Assembly: GCA_021604825.1 (NCBI GenBank)
Contig: BQJS01000071.1
Location: forward strand, 1 to 21,285
DNA: 21,285 nucleotides
Source of the DNA: Phycisphaerae bacterium
GTDB taxonomy: Bacteria > Planctomycetota > Phycisphaerae > UBA1845
Direction of reading: 5' to 3'
The number at the start of each line of letters is the position of its first letter. Position 1 is the first letter of the stretch. Shown piece by piece: positions 1 through 6,428 of this stretch. The notes below the pieces were generated by a model. It was not told the origin of the DNA, made no database searches, and worked only from the letters and a program-made list of their open reading frames with translations. The position numbers were made by a program, and so were the translations under genes.

Positions 1-119
1 CGTCACCGGTGCCCGCCGCGCCGATGACGGCGTGCATTTTGGTGACGGCGCTTTTTGCAATCTTCATGGTGATGGGGTCGATACGGTTGGCCAATCGCCC
101 AAGCCGCAACGGCCGATGA
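1..119 (+). CDS. C-terminal end of a membrane protein (partial)
   Basis: Reading from base 3, an open frame runs in from outside the window and stops at TGA 117-119. Its 38 visible residues contain one hydrophobic stretch (ACILVTALFAIFMVMGSI) followed by a basic tail (RLANRPSRNGR). This is the usual look of a last transmembrane helix with a positively charged cytoplasmic end. The stop overlaps the ATG at 116 of the SCO1 gene as ATGA, so the two are probably translationally coupled. In related bacteria genes just upstream of SCO1 often encode cytochrome oxidase subunits or assembly factors, but the visible part is too short to name the family. Confidence 0.6.
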   Translation, partial: SPVPAAPMTACILVTALFAIFMVMGSIRLANRPSRNGR

Positions 120-826
120 TGATGAATTCGATTGAAACCAATTCAAACGCTCAGGATCAGGAAGCGGGCTCCTCGAAAGTCTGTGGACCGTCGCCGCAAT
201 ATGCGTTTTGGTGGGGCGTGATCCTGCTCTTGATAGGCGGATTGTTGGGGGCTGGGGTGATGCGTGCGCTCCAACCGACGCGAACGATCGTCGCCAAGCG
301 GACCGGCCCGTTGCAGGTGTATGGCAAAGTTTCAGATTTCACGTTGACGGAGCGCAGCGGCGATGAGATGTCGCGTGACGATTTGATGGGTCGCGTGTGG
401 ATCGCCGACTTCTTCTTCACGTCGTGCGCCGGCATCTGCCCGATCATGAGCAGTGCGATGGAGCGCATTCAATCTCGACTTGACGGCGTCGAAGAAGTGA
501 CGCTCGTGTCGATCAGCGTGGACCCCGAGCGCGACACGCCCGAGCGCCTTCGACAATATGCCAAACGCTACAATGCCGACGAAACCGGGTGGTGGTTCCT
601 GACCGGTGACAAGCGGGTGATCTATCAATTGTCGCAGGATAGCTTTCGCTTGAGTGTTGAAGAAACCCCGCCAGACAAGCGCGGTGCAGAGATCGAAGAC
701 GTACTCCACAGCAGTAAGTTTGTGCTGCTCGATCGGCAGTCACGCATCCGTGGTTATTACGATGGCGATGATAAGGATGCCCTCGAACTGCTCGTCGCCG
801 ACGTGAAAGAACTTCTCAAAGAATAA
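116..826 (+). CDS. SCO1/SenC family copper chaperone for cytochrome c oxidase assembly
   Basis: This is a membrane-anchored thioredoxin-fold protein of the SCO1/SenC family, which delivers copper to the CuA site of cytochrome c oxidase on the outer face of the membrane. In the 236-residue product one transmembrane segment lies at about residues 30-50. The copper-binding motif CxxxC follows (C104 and C108 in FTSCAGICP), and the conserved distal histidine is H198 (DVLHSSKF). All three metal ligands are present, so it should be functional. An in-frame ATG at 32 lies inside the upstream reading frame. I prefer the ATG at 116, which overlaps the preceding stop and leaves a normal-length protein. 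Three ATG codons follow in a row (116, 119, 122), so the exact first residue is uncertain. The DUF420 gene downstream supports a respiratory role. Confidence 0.92.
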   Translation: MMMNSIETNSNAQDQEAGSSKVCGPSPQYAFWWGVILLLIGGLLGAGVMRALQPTRTIVAKRTGPLQVYGKVSDFTLTERSGDEMSRDDLMGRVWIADFFFTSCAGICPIMSSAMERIQSRLDGVEEVTLVSISVDPERDTPERLRQYAKRYNADETGWWFLTGDKRVIYQLSQDSFRLSVEETPPDKRGAEIEDVLHSSKFVLLDRQSRIRGYYDGDDKDALELLVADVKELLKE

Positions 827-864
827 CCCCGAATCAACGCACCTCGTTTGCCCCGGAATTTTAA

Positions 865-1284
865 ATGCAGATCAGTGATCTTCCTCATCTAAACGTGTCT
901 CTCAATGCACTGTCCGCCGTGCTGCTCACCACTGGGTATTGGGCGATCAAGACACGGCGCGTGTCGCTCCACAAAGGCTGCATGATCGCGGCGATGACGG
1001 CTGCCGGCGCGTTTCTGGTGAGTTACGTCATCTACCACACGGCGATCGGTGGCGGTAAGAAATACACCGGCGAGGGAATTTTGCGGACGGTGTACTTCGC
1101 GATCCTGATTCCGCATGTCGTGTTGGCCGCCGTCAACCTGCCGATGGTGATCGTCACCGCCACCCGCGCATTCAAAGGCGATTTTGAGCGGCACAAGAAA
1201 ATCGCGCGCATTACTTTTCCCTTGTGGGCGTTCGTGTCGGTATCGGGTGTGGTGGTTTACCTGATGCTCTATGTCTGGATGTGA
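865..1284 (+). CDS. DUF420 family four-helix membrane protein
   Basis: The 139-residue product has four hydrophobic helices: about residues 8-27 (LNALSAVLLTTGYWAI), 36-58 (MIAAMTAAGAFLVSYVIYH), 72-98 (VYFAILIPHVVLAAVNLPMV) and 113-138 (ITFPLWAFVSVSGVVVYLML). Histidines near helix ends (residue 9, YHTAIGG, IPHVV) and the sequence between helices 3 and 4 (FERHKKIARITFPLW) fit DUF420, a family commonly found next to SCO1 and haem-copper oxidase genes. It probably assists oxidase assembly, but its biochemical role is not established. It follows the SCO1 gene by 38 bases on the same strand and is convergent with the next gene, whose end is only 6 bases away. No clear ribosome-binding site precedes the ATG. 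Confidence 0.85.
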   Translation: MQISDLPHLNVSLNALSAVLLTTGYWAIKTRRVSLHKGCMIAAMTAAGAFLVSYVIYHTAIGGGKKYTGEGILRTVYFAILIPHVVLAAVNLPMVIVTATRAFKGDFERHKKIARITFPLWAFVSVSGVVVYLMLYVWM

Positions 1285-1290
1285 TCGCAA

Positions 1291-1749
1291 TTACGTTTCC
1301 CGCGTCAGCCCAGCCGCCACAAGCACGGCGATCAGGCCCTGAACGTCGCCCTCATCAAACGCTCCAATGTCGAAACTATCCAAGTCCAACACGGCGTAGG
1401 TTTTGCCGTCCGAATCGATCAGCGGCAAAACGACTTCGCTTTGGTCGCGCGGATCGCAGGCGACATAGGACTCGCCTAGGTCTCGGACGTCGCGTACGAC
1501 GAGTGGCATTCCCGATGTGAACACCTGTCCGCACGCACCATGCAAACCGATCGGCGAGCACGCGGGCTTGTTGCGCGATGGGCCGAGGACAAGTTCGTCT
1601 GGTCCACTCGGTAGGTAAAATCCCACCCATGAAACGCCAGTCGACGAAAGCACGTCCCACAAAACGTCAGCCACGCGGCGCATGCGCTCCTCGACGGTTC
1701 CCTCGTTTTTAAGCGTCGCGGCGATCGATTCGTAGTCCCGCTTTACCAA
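1291..1749 (-). CDS. msrC: Free methionine-(R)-sulfoxide reductase (GAF-domain fRMsr)
   Basis: This 152-residue protein is a single GAF domain of the fRMsr (YebR/MsrC) type, which reduces free methionine-R-sulfoxide with thioredoxin. The three redox cysteines expected of the family are visible: C64 (KPACSPIG), C73 (HGACGQ) and C98 (VACDPRDQSEVVLPL). The family signature VLDLDSFDIGAFDEGD follows. Length is normal. The start is a TTG at 1747-1749 that overlaps the TAA of the upstream lipoprotein gene (TTGGTAA). Choosing it keeps the usual N-terminal helix (RDYESIAATL). It is the last gene of a minus-strand group headed by cystathionine gamma-synthase, so methionine repair sits with methionine synthesis. 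The start is the least certain point. Confidence 0.88.
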   Translation of the reverse strand: MVKRDYESIAATLKNEGTVEERMRRVADVLWDVLSSTGVSWVGFYLPSGPDELVLGPSRNKPACSPIGLHGACGQVFTSGMPLVVRDVRDLGESYVACDPRDQSEVVLPLIDSDGKTYAVLDLDSFDIGAFDEGDVQGLIAVLVAAGLTRET

Positions 1750-2240
1750 AGCTTGAAGCCCTTTTTCTTTTCTTCCTTGGGCGGGTCGTCTTTCTTGACG
1801 CGGTACATTTCAAAGGACCCTTCGTCGTTTCTCGACTTGTACGTCGAGAAAAATTTGTTCGGGCCGGCCTTTCCTTTGTAGTTGAATACGCCGCCAGCCA
1901 GCAACCCGAGATTCTCCGATCCTTCAAACGTCCACATGCCCCGAAGATTCACCGCGTACAGCGTGACGGTGTGATCGAATCGAAAAACGTTGCCATAAGT
2001 CGAGCGGAATGCCGCTCGGTATGCACCACCATTCAGGTCGGTGATCAGACAACGCAAACTTCCGCTGTGTCCGTCGGCATCGCTGGTCCACGTGCCCGTC
2101 CATCGACCGGCCATCTCCGATTCCGGAAAATCTTGTTGGCCGGCTTGCTTCCAGTTCTTTTCAAAGCGGCTGCACCCACCCGCAAGTAGCAGGCAAGTGG
2201 CCAGGCACAATATCGACATCGTTCGTGTTGGGTATCTCAT
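1743..2240 (-). CDS. Small lipoprotein of unknown function
   Basis: From the ATG at 2240 the 165-residue product begins with a lipoprotein signal peptide (MRYPTRTMSILCLATCLLLAGGC), with lipobox LAGGC and the modified cysteine at residue 23. The mature part has short alternating hydrophobic and polar stretches rich in W, G and Y (MAGRWTGTWTSDADGHSG, FRSTYGNVFRFDHTVTLYAV), suggesting a small beta-sheet or barrel domain. The C-terminus is a highly charged lysine/glutamate tail (KKDDPPKEEKKKGFKLW). I do not recognise the family. An upstream GTG at 2312 overlaps the stop of the ACT-like gene, but it would put 24 extra residues before the signal peptide. I therefore prefer 2240, or the internal ATG at 2219. 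The stop overlaps the TTG start of msrC, implying coupling. Confidence 0.75.
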   Translation of the reverse strand: MRYPTRTMSILCLATCLLLAGGCSRFEKNWKQAGQQDFPESEMAGRWTGTWTSDADGHSGSLRCLITDLNGGAYRAAFRSTYGNVFRFDHTVTLYAVNLRGMWTFEGSENLGLLAGGVFNYKGKAGPNKFFSTYKSRNDEGSFEMYRVKKDDPPKEEKKKGFKLW

Positions 2241-2308
2241 AGCCGCAGATACTAACACCGCTGCGTTGGTTTTTCCGCAATGATTTTCTGATGCGTCTTT
2301 CAGCCAGG

Positions 2309-2644
2309 TCACGAGACGCAGCAGAGTGCGGGTGGCGAACGTCTATACGATCGAGAGGGCCCGGATTGAAGCTTCGATTCTTCACCCGCATTCGTGTCTT
2401 GCTGCGTCAATTCGTCGAGCACTTTCCTGAATTCAGATTGGGCACAAAGGCCTGAGGAAAGCGTTACCGTCAACCGATTGCACCCGTTGGATTCACGAAA
2501 AATCGACAGCGATCGCGGTTCGACCCGGTGTCGGGCCAGCACCTCGAAACATCGCTGCGGAAAATCGTCCGTCGGCTCCACGGTGAAGCGGGCGGAGAAA
2601 CCATCCGGTTCGCATTCAATTTGAGGATGCTGTTGCGTGTTCAT
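2309..2644 (-). CDS. Small ACT-like (IlvM-like) protein coupled to cystathionine gamma-synthase
   Basis: The 111-residue product has the predicted order strand-helix-strand-strand-helix in residues 17-80: FSARFTVEP, DDFPQRCFEVLARHRV, PRSLSIFRE, NRLTVTLSS, SEFRKVLDELTQ. This resembles the ACT fold and is especially reminiscent of IlvM, the small regulatory subunit of acetohydroxyacid synthase, which also opens with a VSARF-type strand. ACT domains usually bind amino acids and control metabolic enzymes. The last 25 residues (ESKLQSGPSRSYRRSPP...) look disordered. The ATG at 2642-2644 overlaps the TGA of the cystathionine gamma-synthase gene (ATGA), so the two are translated together. A regulatory role toward that enzyme is inference. 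The ACT assignment is a reading of sequence pattern, not of a search result. Confidence 0.7.
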   Translation of the reverse strand: MNTQQHPQIECEPDGFSARFTVEPTDDFPQRCFEVLARHRVEPRSLSIFRESNGCNRLTVTLSSGLCAQSEFRKVLDELTQQDTNAGEESKLQSGPSRSYRRSPPALCCVS

Positions 2645-3834
2645 ACCAGCACCTCCTCTGCCGACGGATTCTGTTCTTGAACAGGTGCGGCTGCGTCGAG
2701 TGCCTTGACAAGATCCACAAGCAGATCATCGATGTCTTCCAAACCAACTGACAATCGAATCAACCCATCGCCCAACCCGTTCTTGCGACGGACTTCGGGC
2801 TCGACGGCGGCGTGCGTCATCGTTGGCGGATGACACCAGAGCGAACAGACCCCGCCAAGGCTCTCAGCCAGCGTCCAAATCCCAGCGTTGGCGGCGAATT
2901 CTTTCACGGCGTCCAAACCGCCGCGAAGGTCGAATGAAACAATGCCACCAAAGTCAGTCATCTGGCTGGCTGCGACGGCGTGCTGCGGATGGTCGCTGAG
3001 GCCCGGAAAGTACACACGCTCGACGCTGGGGTGCGAAGTCAGCGTTTCGGCGAGTCGTCGGGCACTTTCGCAGTGGCGTTTCATGCGCAGTTCGAGCGTC
3101 TTGATACCACGCTGAATCAGGAAGCAATCCTGCGGGCCGGGGACAGCCCCAACGGTGTTTTGAAAGAATCGCAACTGTTCACACAACTCGTCTGAATTCG
3201 TAACGACAGCCCCGCCGAGCACATCGCTGTGACCGTTGAGGTACTTCGTCGTCGAATGGACCACGATGTCCGCGCCAAGCTGCAACGGGTTTTGCAGGTA
3301 GGGCGTGGCGAAGGTGTTATCCACGACGCACAGCGCACCCGCCCGCTTGGCGATAGCTGCACCAGCGCGGATGTCGGTGATGCGAAGCAATGGGTTCGAT
3401 GGCGTTTCCAACCAGACGATGCGCGTCTTCGGGCGAATGGCCTCGGTGATGTTCGCCGCATCGGTCGCGTCCACGAACGTGAATTCGATCCCGAGTTTGG
3501 CGTAGAGTTTTGTGAAAATCCGATAGGCCCCGCCGTACAAATCGTTGCACGCGATGACATGATCGCCGGCATTGAGTAGGTTCAAAACGTTGTTGATCGC
3601 GGACATCCCGCTGGAAAAACAGAGGGCATGGTCGGCGCTTTCGAGGGCGGCGATGTTGCGTTCGAGGGCGTCGCGTGACGGGTTTCCGGTGCGGCTATAA
3701 CAGTACGTGGGGGTCCCGCCGACCTCGTGTTGCCCGTAGGTCGAAGTTTGATAAATCGGCGGGACAACGGCACCGCTTGTTGGGTCGTGTTCCTGTCCGG
3801 CGTGAATGGCTCGGGTGCTGAATCCAGTGGCCAT
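2641..3834 (-). CDS. metB: Cystathionine gamma-synthase (Cys/Met metabolism PLP-dependent enzyme)
   Basis: This 397-residue protein belongs to the Cys/Met metabolism PLP family of fold-type I enzymes. The Schiff-base lysine is K197 (HSTTKYLNGHSD), the pyridine-nitrogen aspartate is D172 (VVDNTFATPYL), and the phosphate-binding tyrosine and arginine are Y46 and R48 (YSRTGNPS). The C-terminal ESLGGVCSLWCHPPTMTH and GLIRLSVGLEDIDDL are standard for cystathionine gamma-synthases and close relatives. It would join an activated homoserine to cysteine to form cystathionine. The related lyase and O-acetylhomoserine sulfhydrylase activities cannot be separated by eye. The ATG at 3834 has a GGAG about 9 bases upstream (cacggagatagacc). 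The gene ends in an ATGA overlap with the ACT-like gene. Its leader, described separately, contains a hairpin and a small ORF. Confidence 0.9.
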   Translation of the reverse strand: MATGFSTRAIHAGQEHDPTSGAVVPPIYQTSTYGQHEVGGTPTYCYSRTGNPSRDALERNIAALESADHALCFSSGMSAINNVLNLLNAGDHVIACNDLYGGAYRIFTKLYAKLGIEFTFVDATDAANITEAIRPKTRIVWLETPSNPLLRITDIRAGAAIAKRAGALCVVDNTFATPYLQNPLQLGADIVVHSTTKYLNGHSDVLGGAVVTNSDELCEQLRFFQNTVGAVPGPQDCFLIQRGIKTLELRMKRHCESARRLAETLTSHPSVERVYFPGLSDHPQHAVAASQMTDFGGIVSFDLRGGLDAVKEFAANAGIWTLAESLGGVCSLWCHPPTMTHAAVEPEVRRKNGLGDGLIRLSVGLEDIDDLLVDLVKALDAAAPVQEQNPSAEEVLV

Positions 3835-3840
3835 GATGGT

Positions 3841-3984
3841 CTATCTCCGTGCTAAGGTGTTTTGCAAAAATCGAAATTCGTTGAGATTTTGGTCGCAGTT
3901 CGAGCAGAAGTGCCCAAGCACGGGAGCGACATTTGTGGCGGGGTTTGATGAAGCGGCGGTCGTGTTTGCAGGTTCAGCCAACAC
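3841..3984 (-). CDS. Possible 47-residue CxxC leader protein upstream of metB
   Basis: An open frame on the minus strand starts at GTG 3984 (or TTG 3981) and ends at TAG 3841-3843, only 6 bases before the metB ATG. Its second half looks like a small zinc-ribbon half-site: GHFCSNCDQNLNEFRFLQN, with C27 and C30 in a CxxC. The first half is low-complexity (Ala, Ser, Asn, Thr, Pro). There is no ATG and no convincing ribosome-binding site, and the proposed start lies inside a stem-loop. It could be a real micro-protein, a regulatory leader peptide, or a chance frame. The CxxC, the tight spacing to metB and the position argue for it; the short length and weak start argue against it. Confidence 0.35.
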   Translation of the reverse strand: MLAEPANTTAASSNPATNVAPVLGHFCSNCDQNLNEFRFLQNTLARR

Positions 3985-4012
3985 TCGTTGAAAACAGGAC
4001 CAACGTTGGCTG
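3975..4012 (-). promoter_or_regulatory. Stem-loop in the metB leader
   Basis: CAGCCAAC (3975-3982) and GTTGGCTG (4005-4012) form a perfect 8-base inverted repeat. Inside it a second pairing, GTTG (3987-3990) with CAAC (4001-4004), extends the stem across a bulge and leaves a loop of about 10 bases. The right-hand part, CCAACGTTGG, is also self-complementary, so an alternative fold exists. In the minus-strand transcript the hairpin covers the GTG/TTG start of the 47-residue ORF, about 150 bases before metB. It could act in attenuation or translational control. I see no match to a SAM riboswitch core. Confidence 0.45.
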
Positions 4013-4029
4013 AAAAAATATTCTGCTAT

Positions 4030-4048
4030 TGTGTAAGGGTATTACACA
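4030..4048. promoter_or_regulatory. Operator-like inverted repeat
   Basis: TGTGTAA (4030-4036) and TTACACA (4042-4048) form a perfect 7-base inverted repeat around a 5-base centre (GGGTA), 19 bases in total. Size and symmetry suit a dimeric repressor site. It lies in an AT-rich stretch about 200 bases upstream of metB and about 80 bases upstream of the small plus-strand ORF at 4130, so it could control either direction. The binding protein is unknown. Confidence 0.35.
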
Positions 4049-4129
4049 CCGCGAAACCCGGCACAAAGGTCGTCGACCCCCGTACTCGGGCTGGGCATGA
4101 GCATGCTCAGATGAGCCTCATCCGATGGG

Positions 4130-4318
4130 ATGATTGCGAAACGAATTGTGTGTGTGCTGCTTTGCATGATTGTCTTATCTTTACAATTATGGGTTCGGCA
4201 AGTCAAGCCCCCAACTTCAATGGACCTTTCCCCTGGACCGGCTGAGACTGCATATGCAGCCGAAACGCGGGCGCATTCGCCGGTCCCACCGTTGTTATCG
4301 TCCGCTCGGGCGGGGTAG
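4130..4318 (+). CDS. Doubtful small ORF with an N-terminal hydrophobic segment
   Basis: This 62-codon frame begins with a basic start and a hydrophobic run (MIAKRIVCVLLCMIVLSLQLW), as in a signal anchor, followed by a proline- and alanine-rich tail without recognisable features. It is preceded by GATGGG, a poor ribosome-binding site, and lies convergent to the pseudopilin gene. I do not recognise it. It is listed because the hydrophobic N-terminus is unlike random translation and because otherwise 4049-4338 contains no gene. A chance frame is at least as likely. Confidence 0.2.
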   Translation: MIAKRIVCVLLCMIVLSLQLWVRQVKPPTSMDLSPGPAETAYAAETRAHSPVPPLLSSARAG

Positions 4319-4338
4319 AGATTCAAATTATGCAACGC

Positions 4339-5058
4339 CTACCTTGCTTGTTCTTCGTCTTCGATTTCGCCCCAATCGATGTGCCGCTCCTGATAGTCGT
4401 GGGTCATTTCGTTCGGCATGAATTTGGAAAATGGTGCCACATGCCCGTCGGCGAAGAGGACGTTGTTCTTGGTTTTGCTGTGGATTTTTCGATCCCAGTC
4501 CAACCCAAGCTGCGTGGCGTCGTCCATGTCGGCATCATTGATATTCAATCCAACATTGGTGCCGAACGGTGGTGCGAAGAAATCTTTGTTCGTGCAATCA
4601 CCTGAGAATACGAACTCGGATGGATAACGAATCAGCGCCCGGCGGGTGCTTTGAATTTCTTGCCGCGTCCACACCGCATACGCGGATTCAAAGTAGCTCA
4701 CCACGACATCTTGCGGGTATGCCGGACATCGCAGCACGTTGATCGCTGGCAGCGACCCGTCGTCGCGCAAACGCTCCGTCCATGCGGGTCCTTCTTCGTC
4801 ACCACCGGTTCCGTCCTTCGCGGTGCCGAAGTAGCCCCAAATGTGCCACTTCGACCAACGCGGGGTCCAGTCGGATTCGACGTCGGCGTACATGGTTTTT
4901 GCCACGCCGATTTGCTTAAGGTTCGATGCACAAACAACTTGCTTCGCTTGCCCGCGGGCCCGACGCAGGCTTGGCAGGAGGATTGCAACCAACAGCGCGA
5001 TGATTGAAATCACCACCAACAGTTCGACCAACGTAAATGCGCGCCGCGTCCTTTTCAT
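4339..5058 (-). CDS. Type II pseudopilin-like protein (prepilin N-terminal methylation domain)
   Basis: The 239-residue protein starts with a class III prepilin signal ([16 protein letters not shown]), with Glu at position +5 of the mature protein and a hydrophobic helix to about residue 30. It would be processed by a prepilin peptidase and methylated at F8. Residue -1 is alanine instead of the usual glycine. The rest is a globular periplasmic domain ending in [18 protein letters not shown], the H...DG signature of the large pseudopilin-like family expanded in Planctomycetota and Lentisphaerota. Exact function of these proteins is unknown; they are often scattered single genes, as here. A good GGAG lies 8 bases before the ATG (cggagagaatcg). 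The upstream gap of about 320 bases should contain its promoter. Confidence 0.88.
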   Translation of the reverse strand: MKRTRRAFTLVELLVVISIIALLVAILLPSLRRARGQAKQVVCASNLKQIGVAKTMYADVESDWTPRWSKWHIWGYFGTAKDGTGGDEEGPAWTERLRDDGSLPAINVLRCPAYPQDVVVSYFESAYAVWTRQEIQSTRRALIRYPSEFVFSGDCTNKDFFAPPFGTNVGLNINDADMDDATQLGLDWDRKIHSKTKNNVLFADGHVAPFSKFMPNEMTHDYQERHIDWGEIEDEEQAR

Positions 5059-5381
5059 CGATTCTCTCCGAGAGTTGAGCCACCGAAATTCAATTACAAA
5101 CTAGAGTCTACAACATGTTTTTGTGGGATGCCGAGACATGCGCTTCCAACAAACTAATTCGGACATTTGTCGTGTGCGCGTGCAGTCAAAAAGCGGCGGC
5201 TGTTGTGTTTGCATGTGAGCTGCATATGCATTGTGGAAGGCGTTGGCCGACAGTGAATTCGAGTACGTAGGGTGGGCCGTGCCCACCACTCATCACGAGT
5301 CGGCGCTGTATTCGTACGGCTGGTGGGCACGGCCCACCCTACAAGTTTTGACACTTGGTCGCGTAAGGTATTCGGTGGGGA
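5059..5381. other. Intergenic region between rsmA and the pseudopilin gene
   Basis: This stretch follows the end of rsmA and precedes the pseudopilin gene, both on the minus strand. The part near rsmA holds the palindromic repeat at 5267-5342, which may also terminate rsmA transcription. The rest (5059-5266) is AT-richer and should carry the pseudopilin promoter, but I cannot point to a convincing -35/-10 pair. Short open frames crossing the repeat (translating to phrases such as VGTAHPTYS) are by-products of the repeat. Confidence 0.6.
5267..5342. repeat. REPIN-like palindromic repeat, family A
   Basis: Two 22-base arms, 5267-5288 and 5321-5342, are perfect reverse complements separated by 32 bases. 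Each arm also folds on itself: GGTGGGC, CGT loop, GCCCACC. The element is therefore two inverted copies of a small palindrome, the architecture of REP doublets or REPINs. The motif AGGGTGGGCCGTGCCCACC is, from memory, common between genes in planctomycete genomes. It lies 40 bases after rsmA and could double as a terminator. Confidence 0.8.
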
Positions 5382-6251
5382 CTAACTGTTTTGTATCATC
5401 GATGTGAGAAGCGCTTCCCATCTTTTAAGCGGAATCTGCTCGGCCCTGAGCGTGACATCAAAGAGCGGAACAATAATTTCGTTTATGTTCGCGGGAAGCG
5501 ATGCGATGTTGGACCGCAGCGTTTTGCGGCGATGCGCGAACGCAGTGCGGACGACGGTGAGGAACGCTCGCAACGCATCGGGTGATTGCGTGATCTCTTT
5601 CTTGACGTCGAGGCGCAGCATTGAGGAGTCGATTTTCGGCGGCGGCCAAAATACCGATGGCGGCAGTTTGGCCAGGATCTCGACATCGCAGGCGATTTGC
5701 AAGGCGATCGAGAGCGGTCCGAAATCCTTCGAGCCGGCATCGGCAACAACGCGGTCAGCCACCTCTTTCTGAATCGTAAAGACCATCCGTTCGACGGTCG
5801 GCTTCAAAGTGAGCAGATTGATCAGGAGCGGTGAGGCGATGCTGTATGGCAAGTTGGCGACGAGCAAAAACCGGTCCAAGTCGCCATGGCTGCGGAGTTT
5901 TTCGACGACGGTGGGGGCGATGTCGTGCTTGCGCTCGAGGATGTCGGTGTGGATGATCTCGACGTTGCCGTGACCCTCGAAGCGGGCGGTCAGGAGACGA
6001 GCCAAGCCCGCGTCTGCTTCAGCGACGATGAGCTGATCAGCCCGTGTGGCCAATTGATCGGTCAATCCGCCCGTACCACCGCCAACTTCCAGCACGAGCG
6101 TGCCCGAACCGAGGTCAGCCGCTTCGACGAGCTTCTGCATGAGGTTGCGATCGATCAGGAAATTCTGCCCGAGTCGGCGATTGGGAGCCAACCCATGTTC
6201 GCTCAGCGTCTGCTGGATTGTGCTTTGGGTTTGGAAGGGGGCGGGTTCCAT
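5382..6251 (-). CDS. rsmA: 16S rRNA (adenine1518-N6/adenine1519-N6)-dimethyltransferase
   Basis: RsmA/KsgA dimethylates two adjacent adenines in the 3'-terminal hairpin of 16S rRNA late in small-subunit assembly, using S-adenosylmethionine. In the 289-residue product the visible motifs are NRRLGQNFLID at 24-34, the SAM-binding LEVGGGTGGLT at 54-64, the catalytic NLPYSIASPLL at 133-143, FTIQKEVADRV at 158-168, VFWPPPKIDSSMLRL, and FAHRRKTLRSNI near the end. All key motifs are intact and the length is typical. An in-frame ATG at 6287 exists, but the ATG at 6251 has GGAG five bases before it and gives a family-typical N-terminus, so I use it. The gene is divergent from the helix-turn-helix gene at 6429. 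Confidence 0.95.
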   Translation of the reverse strand: MEPAPFQTQSTIQQTLSEHGLAPNRRLGQNFLIDRNLMQKLVEAADLGSGTLVLEVGGGTGGLTDQLATRADQLIVAEADAGLARLLTARFEGHGNVEIIHTDILERKHDIAPTVVEKLRSHGDLDRFLLVANLPYSIASPLLINLLTLKPTVERMVFTIQKEVADRVVADAGSKDFGPLSIALQIACDVEILAKLPPSVFWPPPKIDSSMLRLDVKKEITQSPDALRAFLTVVRTAFAHRRKTLRSNIASLPANINEIIVPLFDVTLRAEQIPLKRWEALLTSMIQNS

Positions 6252-6256
6252 CGATA

Positions 6257-6260
6257 CTCC
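6257..6260 (-). promoter_or_regulatory. Ribosome-binding site deciding the rsmA start
   Basis: GGAG on the minus strand, five bases before the ATG at 6251 (ggagtatcgATG). It favours this start over the in-frame ATG at 6287, which has no comparable site. Confidence 0.65.
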
Positions 6261-6351
6261 GATTTGCTGGCGATTCCGATGCGGCATCGATCCAATGGCC
6301 AGTCGATCACCGCGTTTCGATCGCTTGGCTACCTGTGGCGTCGGTATGCAC

Positions 6352-6357
6352 TATAAT
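6352..6357 (+). promoter_or_regulatory. Consensus -10 box upstream of the HTH gene
   Basis: TATAAT lies in the divergent region between rsmA and the gene at 6429, giving a predicted transcript start near 6364 and a 5' leader of about 65 bases. A matching -35 box is weak: TTGGCT at 6325-6330 is spaced 21 bases away, too far for an ideal sigma70 site. An activator may assist, or the -10 match is fortuitous. Confidence 0.5.
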
Positions 6358-6428
6358 GGGATTTCGCGTTCGGGTCGCGACCGGTTGGTTGAATCTGCTG
6401 CAAATATACAAAAGGAGTATGACGCCCG

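Noticed and set aside
3835..4012. SAM riboswitch in the metB leader
   Set aside because: I can see a hairpin but not the multi-helix core or conserved sequences of known SAM riboswitch classes; a covariance-model scan would be decisive.
4042..4335. Minus-strand frame of 97 codons between metB and the pseudopilin gene
   Set aside because: No start signals, no domain, and it opposes a frame with a hydrophobic N-terminus; neither is well supported, but this one has no positive evidence.
5101..5354. Short frames translating to VGTAHPTYS-like sequences
   Set aside because: They are produced by the palindromic repeat at 5267-5342, not by a gene.
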